Shown: positions 22,660-34,837 of the stretch, one piece after another
How the letters are laid out: every line of letters starts with the position of its first letter
How positions within the stretch are numbered: position 1 is the stretch's first letter
From: Apostichopus japonicus
Taxonomy: Eukaryota > Echinodermata > Holothuroidea > Aspidochirotida > Stichopodidae
NCBI RefSeq assembly: GCF_037975245.1
Contig: NC_092575.1
Span: 5,511,501-5,575,500 of the forward strand
Reading direction: 5' to 3'
DNA: 64,000 nucleotides
The notes under the pieces: model-generated
What the model was told of the DNA's origin: nothing
The model's database searches: none
Seen by the model: the letters and a program-made list of their open reading frames with translations, nothing else
Program-made: the position numbers and the translations under genes

Positions 22660-24990
22660 GAGAGTGTGTGTATGTGTGTATGTGTGTATGTATGTGTGTA
22701 TGTGTGTGTGTGTGTGTGTGACGCCTGGCTTGTAAACACGGTATCTCAAGTAGGGAAGCTTGGACCAATCTAATATTTGGTGTACATGAGTACCACATTG
22801 AGTAGATGTGCCCTATTTTTTGTGGTGCCTGTGAAGGTCACCAAAGGTCAGTTAGAGGCCAAAAACCAAAATATTAAAACAAGCAATAACTCCCATTGAC
22901 AGGATCCGATATGGTTGATATTTTGGGACCAGTTGTAAATGGGGTAAGGGATCGTTTCAAAACATAACGGTCATGTGATTCAAGGTCAACAAAGGTCAAG
23001 CAGGGGTCAAAAACTAGTATTTTTGCAATAACTTGAGAACCAAATGTCCGTGAAGGTTGGGAGTTACGCTATTGTAATCAGGAAGTCGACCTGCATCTAG
23101 GTGACCTTTGACCTCAGGTTGACCTCCGGTGACCTTTATCAGTTTTTTGGGTTATTTGAATTTTCGTGGCCATAATCGGATCTCAAAGGTACCTTCCGAT
23201 CAAAATGGTCCATAGTTGACCCCTGTGCGACCTTCGTGTGCGAAGTTATCAGAGGTCAATGTTTTTGTTTTTTAATAAGTACAGTTAGGATGGTCGCACA
23301 GACTTGTCATGTTGCTTTTTGGAATCAGCGTGTCAAACTACATCTGACCACGAGGTCAAAAGGTCAAAGGTCAAATCTTAAAAAATATGCTCATTTTAGG
23401 AGATACAGGGCAAAACAAAACAGAACAAAGATAAGTTTGAAAATTTGTTGACATATGATAGAGCTTTTTGTGCTGAATATAGGAAACCAACTCCCGCTTC
23501 AATCGGACACCCAGTTCTCAAGTTATGAGGGGCCAAAGGTTGGTTTTGATACATTTCTAGCAATAACATTATGTGTGAACATTGTAGGCCAATCAAATTT
23601 TAGGACAGAGTGCACCTCATCAAGAGAAACATTTTTAATAAAAACCATCAGGTCATCCAAGGTCATTCAAGGTTGATTATGTGCAAAAAACTGCCAGCTT
23701 ATGCTAATTTTTCCAACAACTTCTAGTCACGAAGTCCGACATGGCTGGTATATTAGGACAAGTTGTGAATGGAGTAGGGACATATTTTCAAAAATAACTG
23801 TGATGTGATCCAAGGTCACCAAAGGTCATTTATGGGTCAAAATGTGTTTTTTTTCCACAATAACTTGTGAAACTACCACTGACAGGGTCCGACATGGATG
23901 ATATTTTGGGACTAGTTGTGAATGGGGTAAAGGATCGTTTCAAAACATAACGGTAATATGATCCAAGGTCAACAAAGGTCAATTAGGGGTCAAAAACTAG
24001 TATATTTGCAATAACGTGAGAACCAAATGTCCATCAAGGTTGGGATTTTAGGACAGAGTGCACATCATCAAGGGGAAAATTTTTGATAAAAACCATTAGG
24101 TCATTCAAGGTCATTCAAGGTCATTCAAGGTCGATTATGTGCAAAAAACTCCCAACTTATGCTAATTTTTGCAACAACTTCTAGTCACGAAGTCTGACAT
24201 GGCTGGTATATTAGGACGAGTTGTGAATGGAGTAGGGACACATTTTCAAAAATAACCGTGATGTGATCCAAGGTCACCAAAGGTCATTTATGGGTCAAAA
24301 TGTGTTTCTTTTCTCAATAACTTGTGAAACTACCATTGACAGGGTCCGACATGGTTGACATTTTGGGACTAGTTGTGAATGGGGTAAGGGATCGTTTCAA
24401 AACATAACGGTAATATGATCCAAGGTCAACAAAGGTCAATTAGGGGTCAAAAACTAGTATTTTTGCAATAACGTGAGAACCAAGAGTCCATCAAGGTTGG
24501 GATTTTAGGACAGAGTGCACATCATCAAGAGGAACATTTTTGATAAAAACCATTAGGTCATCCAAGGTCATTCAAGGTTGATTAAGTGCCAAAAACTCCC
24601 AACTTATGCTAATTTTTGCAACAACTTCTAGTCACGAAGTCTGACATGGCTGGTATATTAGGACAAGTTGTGAATGAAGTAGGGACACATTTTCAAAAAT
24701 AACCGTGATGTGATCCAAGGTCACCAAAGGTCATTTATGGGTCAAAATGTAACTTGTGAAACTACCACTGACAGGGTTGAGAGTTACGCTATTGTAATAC
24801 AATAGTCGAACTGCATTTGGGTGACCTTTGACCTCAGGTTGACCTCCAGTGACCTGTATTAGCTTCTTTCAAGTTGATTCTTTGAAGTTTCTTAGGCATA
24901 TTCCAATCTAACTTGTCCATAAGTGGACTCCTCTGCAACCCTAATGTGCGAAGTTATTAGAGATTTGGTTTGGTTTTGTAATACTTGGTG
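22660..24990. mobile_element. family X element, inverted and internally amplified
   Basis: Starts with (TG)n at about 22660-22720, the inverse of the (CA)n near the 3' end of the 13288-14983 element. It then runs through the same landmarks in opposite orientation (GGTGCCTGTGAAGGTCACC near 22823, CTTCGTGTGCGAAGTTATCAG near 23230). A ~450-bp block is repeated in tandem: the landmark GACATGGCTGGTATATTAGGAC recurs near 23738, 24197 and 24645. No coding frame is conserved and the outer hairpin end is not recognisable on this copy. Confidence 0.65.
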
Positions 24991-26337
24991 TGTGGATTCA
25001 TAACATTGAGTACAAGAACCCTATTGCTTTTGATCGAGGTGTGTATAGCCATGTACAGTAGACTGACCTGTGTTAGCATGCCATAGTGTTAGTAACAGCT
25101 AGTTCTGGTTATACTAACAAGCAGAAGTCTAGTGCATTGAAGTCATCGAAACCTCAATGCATTTTGCATTCTGGTTACTATTTGCATAAGTTGGCGACTA
25201 CACGGGTTATGAGGTAAGATAGGCTGTGAAGTAATAAAGCAATGGTGTACTGTACTGTATAGGGTGTGGTATGCGATACCACTGACACCAATAGCTAATT
25301 GTTATCCAGTCATCTGAAGCCTCTGGGTAAGACCAAAGAACATAGCAAAAATAAACCGCGATATTTGTGGCCAGTATCCCCGTATGTAACGATGTAATCA
25401 GGTTCACTTCTCTTTCGTCTCCAGAGTCTAAGCGTGCGTTAAGGATTTTTTGTTTTAACTTATTTATTTTATTATTCTCATAAGTCTTTTCTTATTAAAG
25501 TTGTAGATCTACAGTCTTGTATAAAGGAAACGCCATCTCACACGACTTTACAACACTTGACACCTGGTCATTGGTAACTTGTCGCACTCATAAATCCAAG
25601 TGTGTACATTATATAAGGAGTTCCCCCAGTGTGCTGCGCTACAGTGCGACATAATATTTGAGTCCGCTGCGGGACTTCCTACAACGTGCAGTCACAAACT
25701 GGCTCACGCGACTAGATATTTCCAAGTTACTGCACCTCGCATGTCTTTAGGTTACATGCAACAAATGAGAAAAGAGATGATTGCATTTGGCCATTTCAAT
25801 GATTTTTACTTTTCTTACTTTCACAGGATGGAGCAACACATCTGCTAACGGGAGGCAGACGGCATATTCTGTGTTTATCGCGATCGTACATGGGAACTTT
25901 CGACAGTGTCACCTACGTGCTTCTTTTATAAGTATCCGAATAGCGGGCTTCACCATTTCAACTGATAAACCATTCTACCTAATATCATCCTCCTCAGAGT
26001 GTGATATAGAGAGCATTGACATTTAATTGACAATTTTGACCTCTATCACTTCTTGGATCAAACTGCAAAATGGAGTAACGCACAAACATGTTAAGATTGT
26101 AATGGAATGGAAACTTTCAAAGATTTTTTCCATCCTAGTTTGTGTTTTCCACTAATTTCGGTCCAGAAGAATCTTACAAACCAGATAAATGAAACGGATG
26201 AATGCAACATTCTATACGTTGGAAGATAGACCTGTGGAACATTGAGTACATTTAAAATTAAAAAAATTTCATCATGGTTTGGTGCAGTTCGGAAAACTGA
26301 TGACGTCATCAATAATATGCTGATACTAAGTCTCGAA
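24991..26337. other. 5' flank of the second fucosyltransferase gene
   Basis: Short open frames near 25600 and 25781 have no recognised domain. A TGACGTCA palindrome (CRE-like) occurs at 26301-26308, just before the coding region. A promoter cannot be defined from sequence alone. Confidence 0.35.
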
Positions 26338-27645
26338 ATGGAAAAACATCGTGTATTTACACTATCTGTTATTACATTCATATTTCTTATTGTAATGCTA
26401 ATTCAGATCAATAAATTCGACGTCCAAAAGAGTTATAAGCAATACCAGAACAGTTCAGTCAAGCCAAACGTATATACGTACCACCCAGGTGGTATAGCGC
26501 CCTCTATTTCCGAAGGCTCCCCGGATGCTACGCACGTCATCGGCAATTTCAGCTTAAATGTTCCAGATAATTTTACAGGAAGTCTTAAGAAAGGAAGCAA
26601 AACTCTCAAAATGAGGAAAGATTGCGTCATAAATATTTTGATTTTCAAAAAGGGACAGAGTATGATTGGACGAAAGCAAGGAACTTACAAGTGTAAAGAA
26701 TTGGGCTGTAATTTTAGACTGTCGTACAGTACCAATCCGAAGGCACTGATAGGGAAGCAAATAGTTCTCTTGTATCTACGATCCAAGTGGGACTGGCAGG
26801 AACTACTGAAAGTGCGCCCTCCAAATCAAATCTGGATATTCTATTGTCGAGAAAGTCCCCTACACGACCAGGGCATAGTTCCACCATCTTGGTTGCTACG
26901 GACAACGTATAACTGGACGATGACGTATCGATCCGACTCCACAATCAACGCAGCTTATGGCGCCTACATTCCAGGAGAACCCGAGATAGCAATAAATGAT
27001 ACCAGGAACTGGGCAGCCAAGAAAACCAAACTGGTGGCTTGGATGGCTTCTAACTGTAATATGCAAGGATGGCCCAGAACGACTTTCGTGAAGACATTCA
27101 GTCAGAAATACCTTAAAGTAGACATGTTCGGCAGCTGTGGAACTTTGACATGTCCGAAAGGAAAGCGATGCCAAAATATCCTATCGCGTTATAAGTTTTA
27201 TTTCGCTCTGGAAAATTCGTTGTGTACAGAATACATTACGGAGAAATTTTGGCGCAATGCACTTTTATATGGGTCAGTGCCGATAGTGTTCGGTGCAACG
27301 AGAGAGGACTATGAACGTCTAGCGCCACCAAATTCATTTATACATTTATCCGATTTCGACTCCCCTGAGAAACTTCGAGACTATTTGTTAAAATTAGACG
27401 GTAACGACACACTTTATAACCAATATTTCGAATGGAAAAAATACGGAAGATTGCAAATGATGGCAATCGGTAGGTTGTTCTTGCCAAAAACCTTCTGTGA
27501 AATGGCTGCGAAGTACTTAGAAACTCAAAATAAACTGGAACCAACTGTGACCTACGAATTGCCATCATTGAAAATGTGGTGGCAGCGTTCATGTAATAAA
27601 ATATACAACGTCCCGGTCGTAGTCAAGGTTTTGAATGGAAAATGA
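26338..27645 (+). CDS. alpha-1,3-fucosyltransferase (GT10 family), copy 2
   Basis: A 435-residue single-exon GT10 enzyme and paralogue of the gene at 18669. The ATG at 26338 is preferred because it gives the expected type II layout, a short tail MEKHR and a membrane anchor at about 6-23. The in-frame ATG at 26317 would add seven residues and is a real alternative. Catalytic landmarks: PPNQIWIFYCRESP (162-175), TYNWTMTYRSDS (190-201), and the GT10 donor-binding block FYFALENSLCTEYITEKFW at 288-306, followed by VPIVFGATREDYERLAPPNSF. Every core motif of copy 1 is retained in the same order, while stem and C-terminus differ strongly, so both copies look functional and old rather than a very recent duplication. 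It probably fucosylates glycans in the Golgi; acceptor unknown. Confidence 0.92.
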   Translation: MEKHRVFTLSVITFIFLIVMLIQINKFDVQKSYKQYQNSSVKPNVYTYHPGGIAPSISEGSPDATHVIGNFSLNVPDNFTGSLKKGSKTLKMRKDCVINILIFKKGQSMIGRKQGTYKCKELGCNFRLSYSTNPKALIGKQIVLLYLRSKWDWQELLKVRPPNQIWIFYCRESPLHDQGIVPPSWLLRTTYNWTMTYRSDSTINAAYGAYIPGEPEIAINDTRNWAAKKTKLVAWMASNCNMQGWPRTTFVKTFSQKYLKVDMFGSCGTLTCPKGKRCQNILSRYKFYFALENSLCTEYITEKFWRNALLYGSVPIVFGATREDYERLAPPNSFIHLSDFDSPEKLRDYLLKLDGNDTLYNQYFEWKKYGRLQMMAIGRLFLPKTFCEMAAKYLETQNKLEPTVTYELPSLKMWWQRSCNKIYNVPVVVKVLNGK

Positions 27646-27762
27646 AAATTAATTGTATGTTGAATTTATGGAATGAACTTTCATCGATCTTGAAGGCACA
27701 CTATACCTCCATCTCTGACTTCTACCCCAAAAGGATGTGTGAGTGTGGGATGTGGGGGGGGG

Positions 27763-28059
27763 CAGGCGCATAGCCAGGGGGGCGAAGGGGACGAGAGCCC
27801 CCCTTGAGCATATTTTTTTTGTACGTCTTCATGATATCGCTAGTAATTTCAAATAGAAAATGCTTCGATGCAACTTGCAAGGCCTGGGAAGTGCCATATC
27901 CAGCGATCTGGGAGGCATTTTCGGCCAAAATTTTCTTGTACACTTCGCGCCAACCCATGCTCCCGCTACGTTTAGATAGTTTCCAATGCCGAAACTACTG
28001 CTCTGATAATTTGCCTACAGGCTCGCCCCTCCCTTGGCAAATTCCTCGCTAAGGGACTG
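27763..28059. mobile_element. hAT-like MITE fragment
   Basis: Starts CAGGCGCATAGCCAGGGGGG, the typical hAT-MITE head of invertebrate genomes, and ends near GCTAAGGGACTG before a G-run similar to the G-run on the left side. Terminal match is imperfect and the duplication is hard to prove in homopolymer. Confidence 0.45.
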
Positions 28060-28157
28060 GGGAGGGGGGGGGGCTGGTCGATATTCGCTTTGCCTTGCAT
28101 GCTGCACAGGTGTTGAATATAATATGTAAAATAAACAAGAAAACCAAGAGGTTTTGA

Positions 28158-29286
28158 GATTCCTTGGCATCTACAGTAAATATTACTGTAGGTTCATTGT
28201 GTACACTTGGTTCCGACCTTTTATGGATATTAATGTAGCATCAACACAAATGTTGTTCCTTGCTATCAGCTCAAGTTTGATGAACAAATTGATATTTTAA
28301 AGAATTTGCTTTAAGCTCTACCACTCATTAATATTCATGCCCCCTCATTAATAGTATTGGGGTAGAATTCCGACTTGCAGCTGGAAGGTTAGGGGGTTCG
28401 ACTCCTGGCCGGGTCATACTGAAGATTTGTTGAAAATCACTCTAAGCCCCGCCCTCTCATTAATATTCATGATATTAGCACCAAAATAAATAGGGATCGT
28501 CTACTCATGATGGGTAACCTATGTACCAAGAATGAGATCAATCCACCTTGGGATTGCTGAGAAAACCTAATTTCAAGCTTTTTTGCGAAAAACAACACTT
28601 AGCCCCGCCCCTCATGAATAATAATGAGATTGGACAAACTGTCACCATATTCATATAGAGGACTTTCCTCTTGTACCACCAAACCAAGTTCCATGAAAAT
28701 TTAACTTACGGTTGCGAAGATATTGACATTTGTTGAAAATCACTCTAAGCCCCGCCCACTCATTAATATTCATGATATTAGCACCAAAATAAATAGGGAT
28801 CGTCTACTCATGATGGGTAACCTATGTACCAAGAATGAGATCAATCCACCTTGGGATTGCTGAGAAAACCTAATTTCAAGCTTTTTTGCGAAAAACAACA
28901 CTTAGCCCCGCCCCTCATGAATAATAATGAGATTGGACAAACTGTCACCATATTCATATAGAGGACTTTCCTCTTGTACCACCAAACCAAGTTCCATGAA
29001 AATTTAACTTACGGTTGCGAAGATATTGACATTTGTTGAAAATCACTCTAAGCCCCGCCCACTCATTAATATTCATGATATTAGCACCAAAATAAATAGG
29101 GATCGTCTACTCATGATGGGTAACCTATGTACCAAGAATGAGATCAATCTACCTTGGGATTGCTGAGAAAACCTAATTTCAAGCTTGGCGTCACACACAC
29201 ACAGACACACACACACACACACACACATACACACATACACACGCAGTCATGACCGCATAGATTCCTACGGCTACCGCCAAGGAATC
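28158..29286. mobile_element. non-autonomous hairpin-ended element with a ~300-bp tandem core
   Basis: GATTCCTTGGC at 28158-28168 is the inverse of GCCAAGGAATC at 29276-29286. The right end is a hairpin (GATTCCT-loop-AGGAATC), preceded by (CA)n at about 29198-29242. The core repeats a ~300-bp unit about 2.5 times; it includes TAAGCCCCGCCCACTCATTA and GTCTACTCATGATGGGTAAC, with the two full units almost identical. Architecture matches the element at 13288-14983, though the sequence differs. A B-box-like GGGGGTTCGACTCC lies near 28392. Confidence 0.65.
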
Positions 29287-30900
29287 AAAAAATGGTAACA
29301 CCACTAAGCAAGTTTTCATTTCTGATTAGAATATATTTAGTATCATATTTTGTCTGTCATAATTTATTTGGAATTCAAAGTCTTTTCTATGAGAAAATTT
29401 TTACGAAACTTTACCAAACGAGAAAAAATAATCAAATAATAACCATCAGTTGCCAAAGAAAAGCAAAACCATGAGCATTGACAAAGAAGAAGAAATAATT
29501 ATCCAGATGGACACCATAGAACTCTGTCACCAACCAGGGTTACCGTTTGACCAAGTTTAACAACGTTTTAAGCTCGTTATGAAATTCTTGAAGCAAAACT
29601 ACATTTTTCTAACAAATCCCTTTAGAAATATTTACACAACACGTTTCCCCGGCGCATCGTTAACTAAATAATTGCTTATTTTTGTAACAAGAACAATAAA
29701 ATTCCACTTTCACTAGCTTTGAGGGTTTCCCCGTCATCACCCTCCCCCATCCCCCCCCCCTCCCCTCCCCCTCAACCAGCAAATTACTAACAAAATCAAA
29801 TCTAAGATGTACATTGGCAAACCAATAGAAATATATGTCCTTTACCCTCAAGAGATTGAAAAATGAAGAAAAATATGGTCTATAGAAGTATTAAATAGTT
29901 TCTTCACAAAAGATGTAACTTTGGACATTTCACTTGCTCGCATTTTTACTAATAGAAACATTTGAAAGTACAAATATTTGTTGTTTTTTTTGTTGTTTAA
30001 ATGCCTTTGAAGGCTAAAGGACTGGGCGAATCCCTTTTTTCTGATGGCATGTGGAACAAGTAGCGTACTCTTGTGCTATCGTTCTTCAAGGAACTGGTGA
30101 AGGAGCCATGTTCATGGGCAGATTCAGGGGATGGGCTTGGGGTGGGGGAGGGTTGGGATGGGGATGCATGCCCATTTTCTGAACTATATGAGCAATAAAT
30201 AAATGAGCTGTAAATACAATTTTCCTTCATATAATTTATACAGTGCATCATGTGTGTAGCGTTCTTTAATGTTTTTAAGGAGAGTGTTTACCTTATCTGC
30301 AGCCCACTATTTCGACGCTGACTGAGTCTTTTACCAATACCACCAAAATCCTGAATTCTCCACTGATGTTTGCGATGCGGTGCTTTCGTCAAACAACCTG
30401 GCATACACATTGCGTGCTATTAAACTGTCTAACATTTCAACACAGTTTTAAGTGAGACTTCATTCATATTCAGCCAATGGCTTCATCTTAGTCTCCACGA
30501 GATTCAAAGCATTTTTTTTATCATAGAGATGTAATTTTACTCTGTATTTTTTCCCTACTTTTCAGCATTTTACAAAAAAAGGTATTTTAAATCAGTCTAA
30601 CCTCCAGTATAAGAGATCTTCTGTGTAAAACAAATTTCCTAGCTCTTGATATGAGATGCATAATTCCAAATATAATCAATCTTTAAACAATTAAATTACA
30701 TCCCAGCTTCCCAATAGTTAGTTCATTAATCTTTAAATTTTCATTTATATTTCACTCTTTTTTAAAAACAAATCAAACTTATTGAATCTTAATGACAGTG
30801 CATTTCACATTAACCAGTTTCTTAGGGTTGTTTAATAATAACTTTCTGAAGTAATTTTTGTGAAGTTTTCACTGTTATTCTGTTCATATTATCATGTAAA
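29287..30900. other. non-coding stretch, nothing recognised
   Basis: AT-rich DNA with a C-tract near 29745-29770. No conserved exon, RNA or element boundary is seen. Confidence 0.5.
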
Positions 30901-31720
30901 GCAGCCAATCAGCTGCCCTTCTACAGTGATGAGTGAAGCATTAAAATTATTTCCCTACGCATGTGCGACATCAGCTGCTCTCCTGTGGTGATGAGGCAAG
31001 CATTCAATGTACTTCTGCTCAGAGCAGCATCCAGAGCAGCTAATCAATAGTTATTTGTGCAGTGACAAGATAAATGCACAATGTACTTCCCTTCATGTAA
31101 CCCCCATCCAGAGCAGCAGGTGCACTGCTCTCCTATGGTGAGGGGGCAAGCATTCAATGTACTTCTGCTCATGCCAGCATCCAGAGCAGCAGGTCTCTGT
31201 GGTCAAGGCAGGCATATGTCTTCTGTTTATACCAGTATCTAGCCAGGGTAGCTGATTACTGCTTGTCTACTGTGACAGAGCAAGCATACAATATACTTCT
31301 GCTCATGCCAGCATCCAAAGCAGCAGGTCTCTGTGGTCAAGGCAGGCATATGTCTTCTGTTTATACCAGTATCTAGCCAGGGTAGCTGATTACTGCTTGT
31401 CTACTGTGACAGAGCAAGCATACAATATACTTCTGCTCATGCCAGCATCCAGAGCAGCAGGTCTCTGTGGTCAAGGCAGGTATATGTCTTCTGTTTATAC
31501 CAGTATCTAGCCAGGGTAGCTAATTACTGCTTGTCTACTGTGACAGAGCAACCAGTTACAATATACTTGATTACATACTCAGTAGCCAAAAGAACCAATC
31601 TGCTGCTCTTCATCTACAGTGAGCAGTGAGCAGGCAAATATACTATGCACATCTCCTCCTATCATGTTTGCAGAGAAGCCAGTCAGCTGCTCTTCTCCAG
31701 TGACAAAGTCAACTTGTCTG
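30900..31720. repeat. ~133-bp tandem repeat (CAGCATCCAGAGCAGC family)
   Basis: Three near-identical ~133-bp units at about 31180-31560 contain CAGGTCTCTGTGGTCAAGGCAGG, TATACCAGTATCTAGCCAGG and CTGCTTGTCTACTGTGACAG. More diverged related units extend from about 30900 and to about 31720. Non-coding. Confidence 0.85.
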
Positions 31721-32419
31721 CAGTGATACAGTGTGTAAACTTGAAATCTCTTAAACTATGATACTAATCTGGAGACAAACACTTCCAAAACACCGACTAC
31801 AGATAATAATAAGAGGATTGGGTCTATCTGTTTACAGCACCATTGTTAAAGCTCACTGCTGATCGTAGAGCAACATTCAGGATTCCATTCAGGCTTTGAG
31901 GATGAAATAAGACAGTATTAGACAACATTAAATGTAACATTTGCAGACATACCATGATATTTTACTACTACTCTTATAAATCCTTGAAAAGTGGCTAAAA
32001 CGAAGGAAAAAAACCAACCCAACTACTGGCCAAATGTTAGACTACTTGACAATGTTTCACTTTTGTGTTCAAATCCTTACAAGTTGTCCGATGTATATAC
32101 GACTACATCTTTCCAAACATATTCTTCCCATGTGACCACTTTGTGGAAAAACTGGAAAGGCACCAATGAAATTGACTGTGCTAAAATAATAAATCATATT
32201 TTTCGAAGAGTAGTGAAAATTTGGACTGGTCAAGCTGAATTGGCCTTTATTGTTATGGAAATTATTCATTTAAAACTAATCATAAGGGACAAACATCTGT
32301 GATGGGTTGGTATTCAGTCAAATGGCTACCTTTCACATCACTAAATCGATTAATATAGATTAACAGATGACTTTAGGTAGAATTTTAGTCTTGATAACAC
32401 ATTCTCTGATTACTCCATG
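31721..32419. other. non-coding stretch, nothing recognised
   Basis: One 103-codon open frame (31991-32302) has no recognisable domain and no supporting splice context. Confidence 0.45.
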
Positions 32420-32763
32420 TTAAAGGCATTGAAGACTCGCGCACAAAGAAACGTCTCATACCGGTAATTTGACCAAGTTTCGAATGAGGTGTAACAGAAA
32501 GAAGTGTTAGACACCACCATAGATCCCAGAAAATACACACACAGCTTGCTACCCTCGGTAATTATTAGACACTAGTGCAGTCAATACATACAGCTACGGT
32601 CAATACCAATAACACGGTGTACATAGCAGCGATGGACATCTCAGGTCTAGATAAAAGATGACAATGTATCACGTTTCATTACTGTTTGCATTTTGCAAAC
32701 AACGGAAAGTTAACTTTTTCAGAGTGTGGCACGCGGTTCGGGGCGAGTCTTCAATGCCTTTAA
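32420..32763. mobile_element. TTAA-flanked MITE, copy B (best preserved termini)
   Basis: 344 bp including TTAA at 32420-32423 and 32760-32763. The inverted repeats AGGCATTGAAGACTCGC and GCGAGTCTTCAATGCCT are perfect over 17 bp. The interior aligns along its length with copies A (7393) and C (54760, opposite orientation), for example ACACACAGCTTGCTACC and CATCTCAGGTC. Likely a piggyBac- or Kolobok-type non-autonomous element. Confidence 0.85.
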
Positions 32764-34694
32764 CAACTGAGTCCCTCCCCCCTCCCCACTTGCATGACAT
32801 TCACATTCAATGCCCAATTGTCCTTGATAAAATGTTAAATGCTTTGTGAAGGTGTCATTGGAGATCATAAAACTCTTGTTTTACCACTCAGCTTCTTGCT
32901 GTATCTGAGGAACAGACCTGAGTGGTGGTATATATGTATTAGACTTAACTATCCAGTCACTTTATATAATTGATGAACCTCAGCTGTCCAGAGTCATCTC
33001 TCAAAACTCACACACTCTGTGTTACAGAAACACAACCAGGGCTGAATACAATGTTTGATAACTAAAAGCCATCCTTTAAAGTGGGTACAGAAGAAGACCC
33101 ACACACAAGGGTGGGTGGGGGTAGGGAAGAGGGGGTGGGAGAACAAAAGGAATATTGCTCAAGAAAACATTGCATATTTAGAAACAATATACAGTAGCTG
33201 TCATTACAAAACAGCTAACCCACTTTAAAACTGATTGGTTGAACTAGTCATGAATACACATCAGAAACAGACAAATCAAACTGTCCTGCAAAACTGATTG
33301 GCTAGTCTTAGATCATGTTTATTCAATCATGATAAATATTTTATTTGACTTTAATCCTGATTTGACAAAAACTGATGATGGTTATGATGGAATAAATTTC
33401 TCTAACAGAAAAAACAGAATTAAATACTAAAGAAAATTTGTTAAGTCTGCTTGGGCCAAAGTTCAGTGTGTGACCAATTGAAGATATGAAGGGTCAAGTA
33501 AAATAACTTAATAAATTCAATCTTTTTGAAAAGTAGGATCTTGAAAAAATAATTATAACAAATCTTAATTTGACTATGAAACCTTCGGATGACACTGTTT
33601 GAGTTGTACGTACGTTTGTCCTCCTTTTGAAATGATAAACTCATAGGAATAACCCATAATTATTAGAAGTTTGTGACTAATTTTAATAGAAATAGACAGG
33701 TCTAAGAACTGACAGCCAATCTATCTGTTTTTGCAACTTTATCTTGTTTTTCTCATCTATTTTTTATCGTGTTTTGGCTTTGCATTTGCTGCAAACTAAA
33801 AAATAAACTATTCTTCTGGGTAGTTTCCATAGATTAAAATTTTGTAAAATGATTCCAGACAACCCAACATTTTATCATATATATTTGTTTGCGCAAGACC
33901 CACATAACCAACTGTTTATAAATTTTCTTTCATTTTATAAAAGAAAAGAGTAGTGGTAGGGGTAGAGGAAGGGGGGGGGGTTAGTCACAATCCTTGTTGG
34001 ACATAAATATTTCAGGAAAGTTCATAAACACCCCAAAGAGTTATAAATTTTACCCTCCATGGATCAAAATTGAGTAAAATGACTGCAGACAACCCAACTT
34101 CCTATCAGGTAAACAAAAGAAGAAAACCATCATCGCTTGTTTGGGAAGGGAGGATTTTTGGTGTACTACATATGAATCAACCCAACCCACCCCCACCCCC
34201 ACCTCCCCCAAACCCCCTTGTGAGCCTGCAACACACTCAACAACAGACAAAAGAATCTGTGTATCATATTAGTTGGGAATGTCTAAGTACAACCTCTAAA
34301 CTACGAGAAAAACAGATTAACCCATTCCAAGCAAAAAAAAATAGCAAGTGGATCCAGCTAGGTTACAACCTCAATACTGGCCACTCTATTAAAGCATGTC
34401 ACCTTTATATTATAACCTTGATCTGGCCTCTTCGTTGAATCAATAAAGGCTCGGGTAGTTACCGGGGAAACTGGAAGAGCAACAGCGTCCATCTTTTGGC
34501 ATTTTTTCCTACGGAAATTTTAGTATAATTCCAGCTCAATGGAGATGAAGATGGATTGATCCTGTCTCTGACATCCTTAGGATCAACCTTGGGGTGGGGG
34601 TATCTCCACTGTGGTATTGCCAGGTAGGGCATCCATATTGCAGGTCGATTGCATGATTTCTAGAAAGCTTTGACTACAAACCCACTACCGAAGG
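32764..34694. other. 3' flank of the OSBP gene
   Basis: AT-rich DNA with a G-run near 33972-33980 and a C-rich run near 34187-34216. Part must be the OSBP 3' UTR on the minus strand, but no poly(A) signal could be chosen with confidence. Confidence 0.4.
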
Positions 34695-34837
34695 TTAAAA
34701 TATATCTGGACATCGTTCCCAGTCTTTGCTCTGTTTGCACTTCCAATATTCGTCGGTGAAATAATAGGCGACAGTGTTCGTGAAAGGGTCTAGTCTCCTC
34801 TCGAACCAATTCGGTCTGTAAGTCTCTGGGCCGGCAC
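34695..34837 (-). CDS. OSBP: OSBP last coding exon
   Basis: Begins after CCTTCCTAG and supplies two bases of a glycine codon, then 46 residues and TAA at 34695-34697. It encodes PNWFERRLDP and ends DWERCPDIF, the typical OSBP C-terminus. It is separated from the previous exon by a 3.1 kb intron that contains a 1.2 kb repeat element. Confidence 0.95.

Noticed and set aside
27722-27958. 78-codon minus-strand frame
   Set aside because: It falls inside the hAT-like MITE at 27763-28059 and ends in its Pro/Gly-rich terminal sequence.
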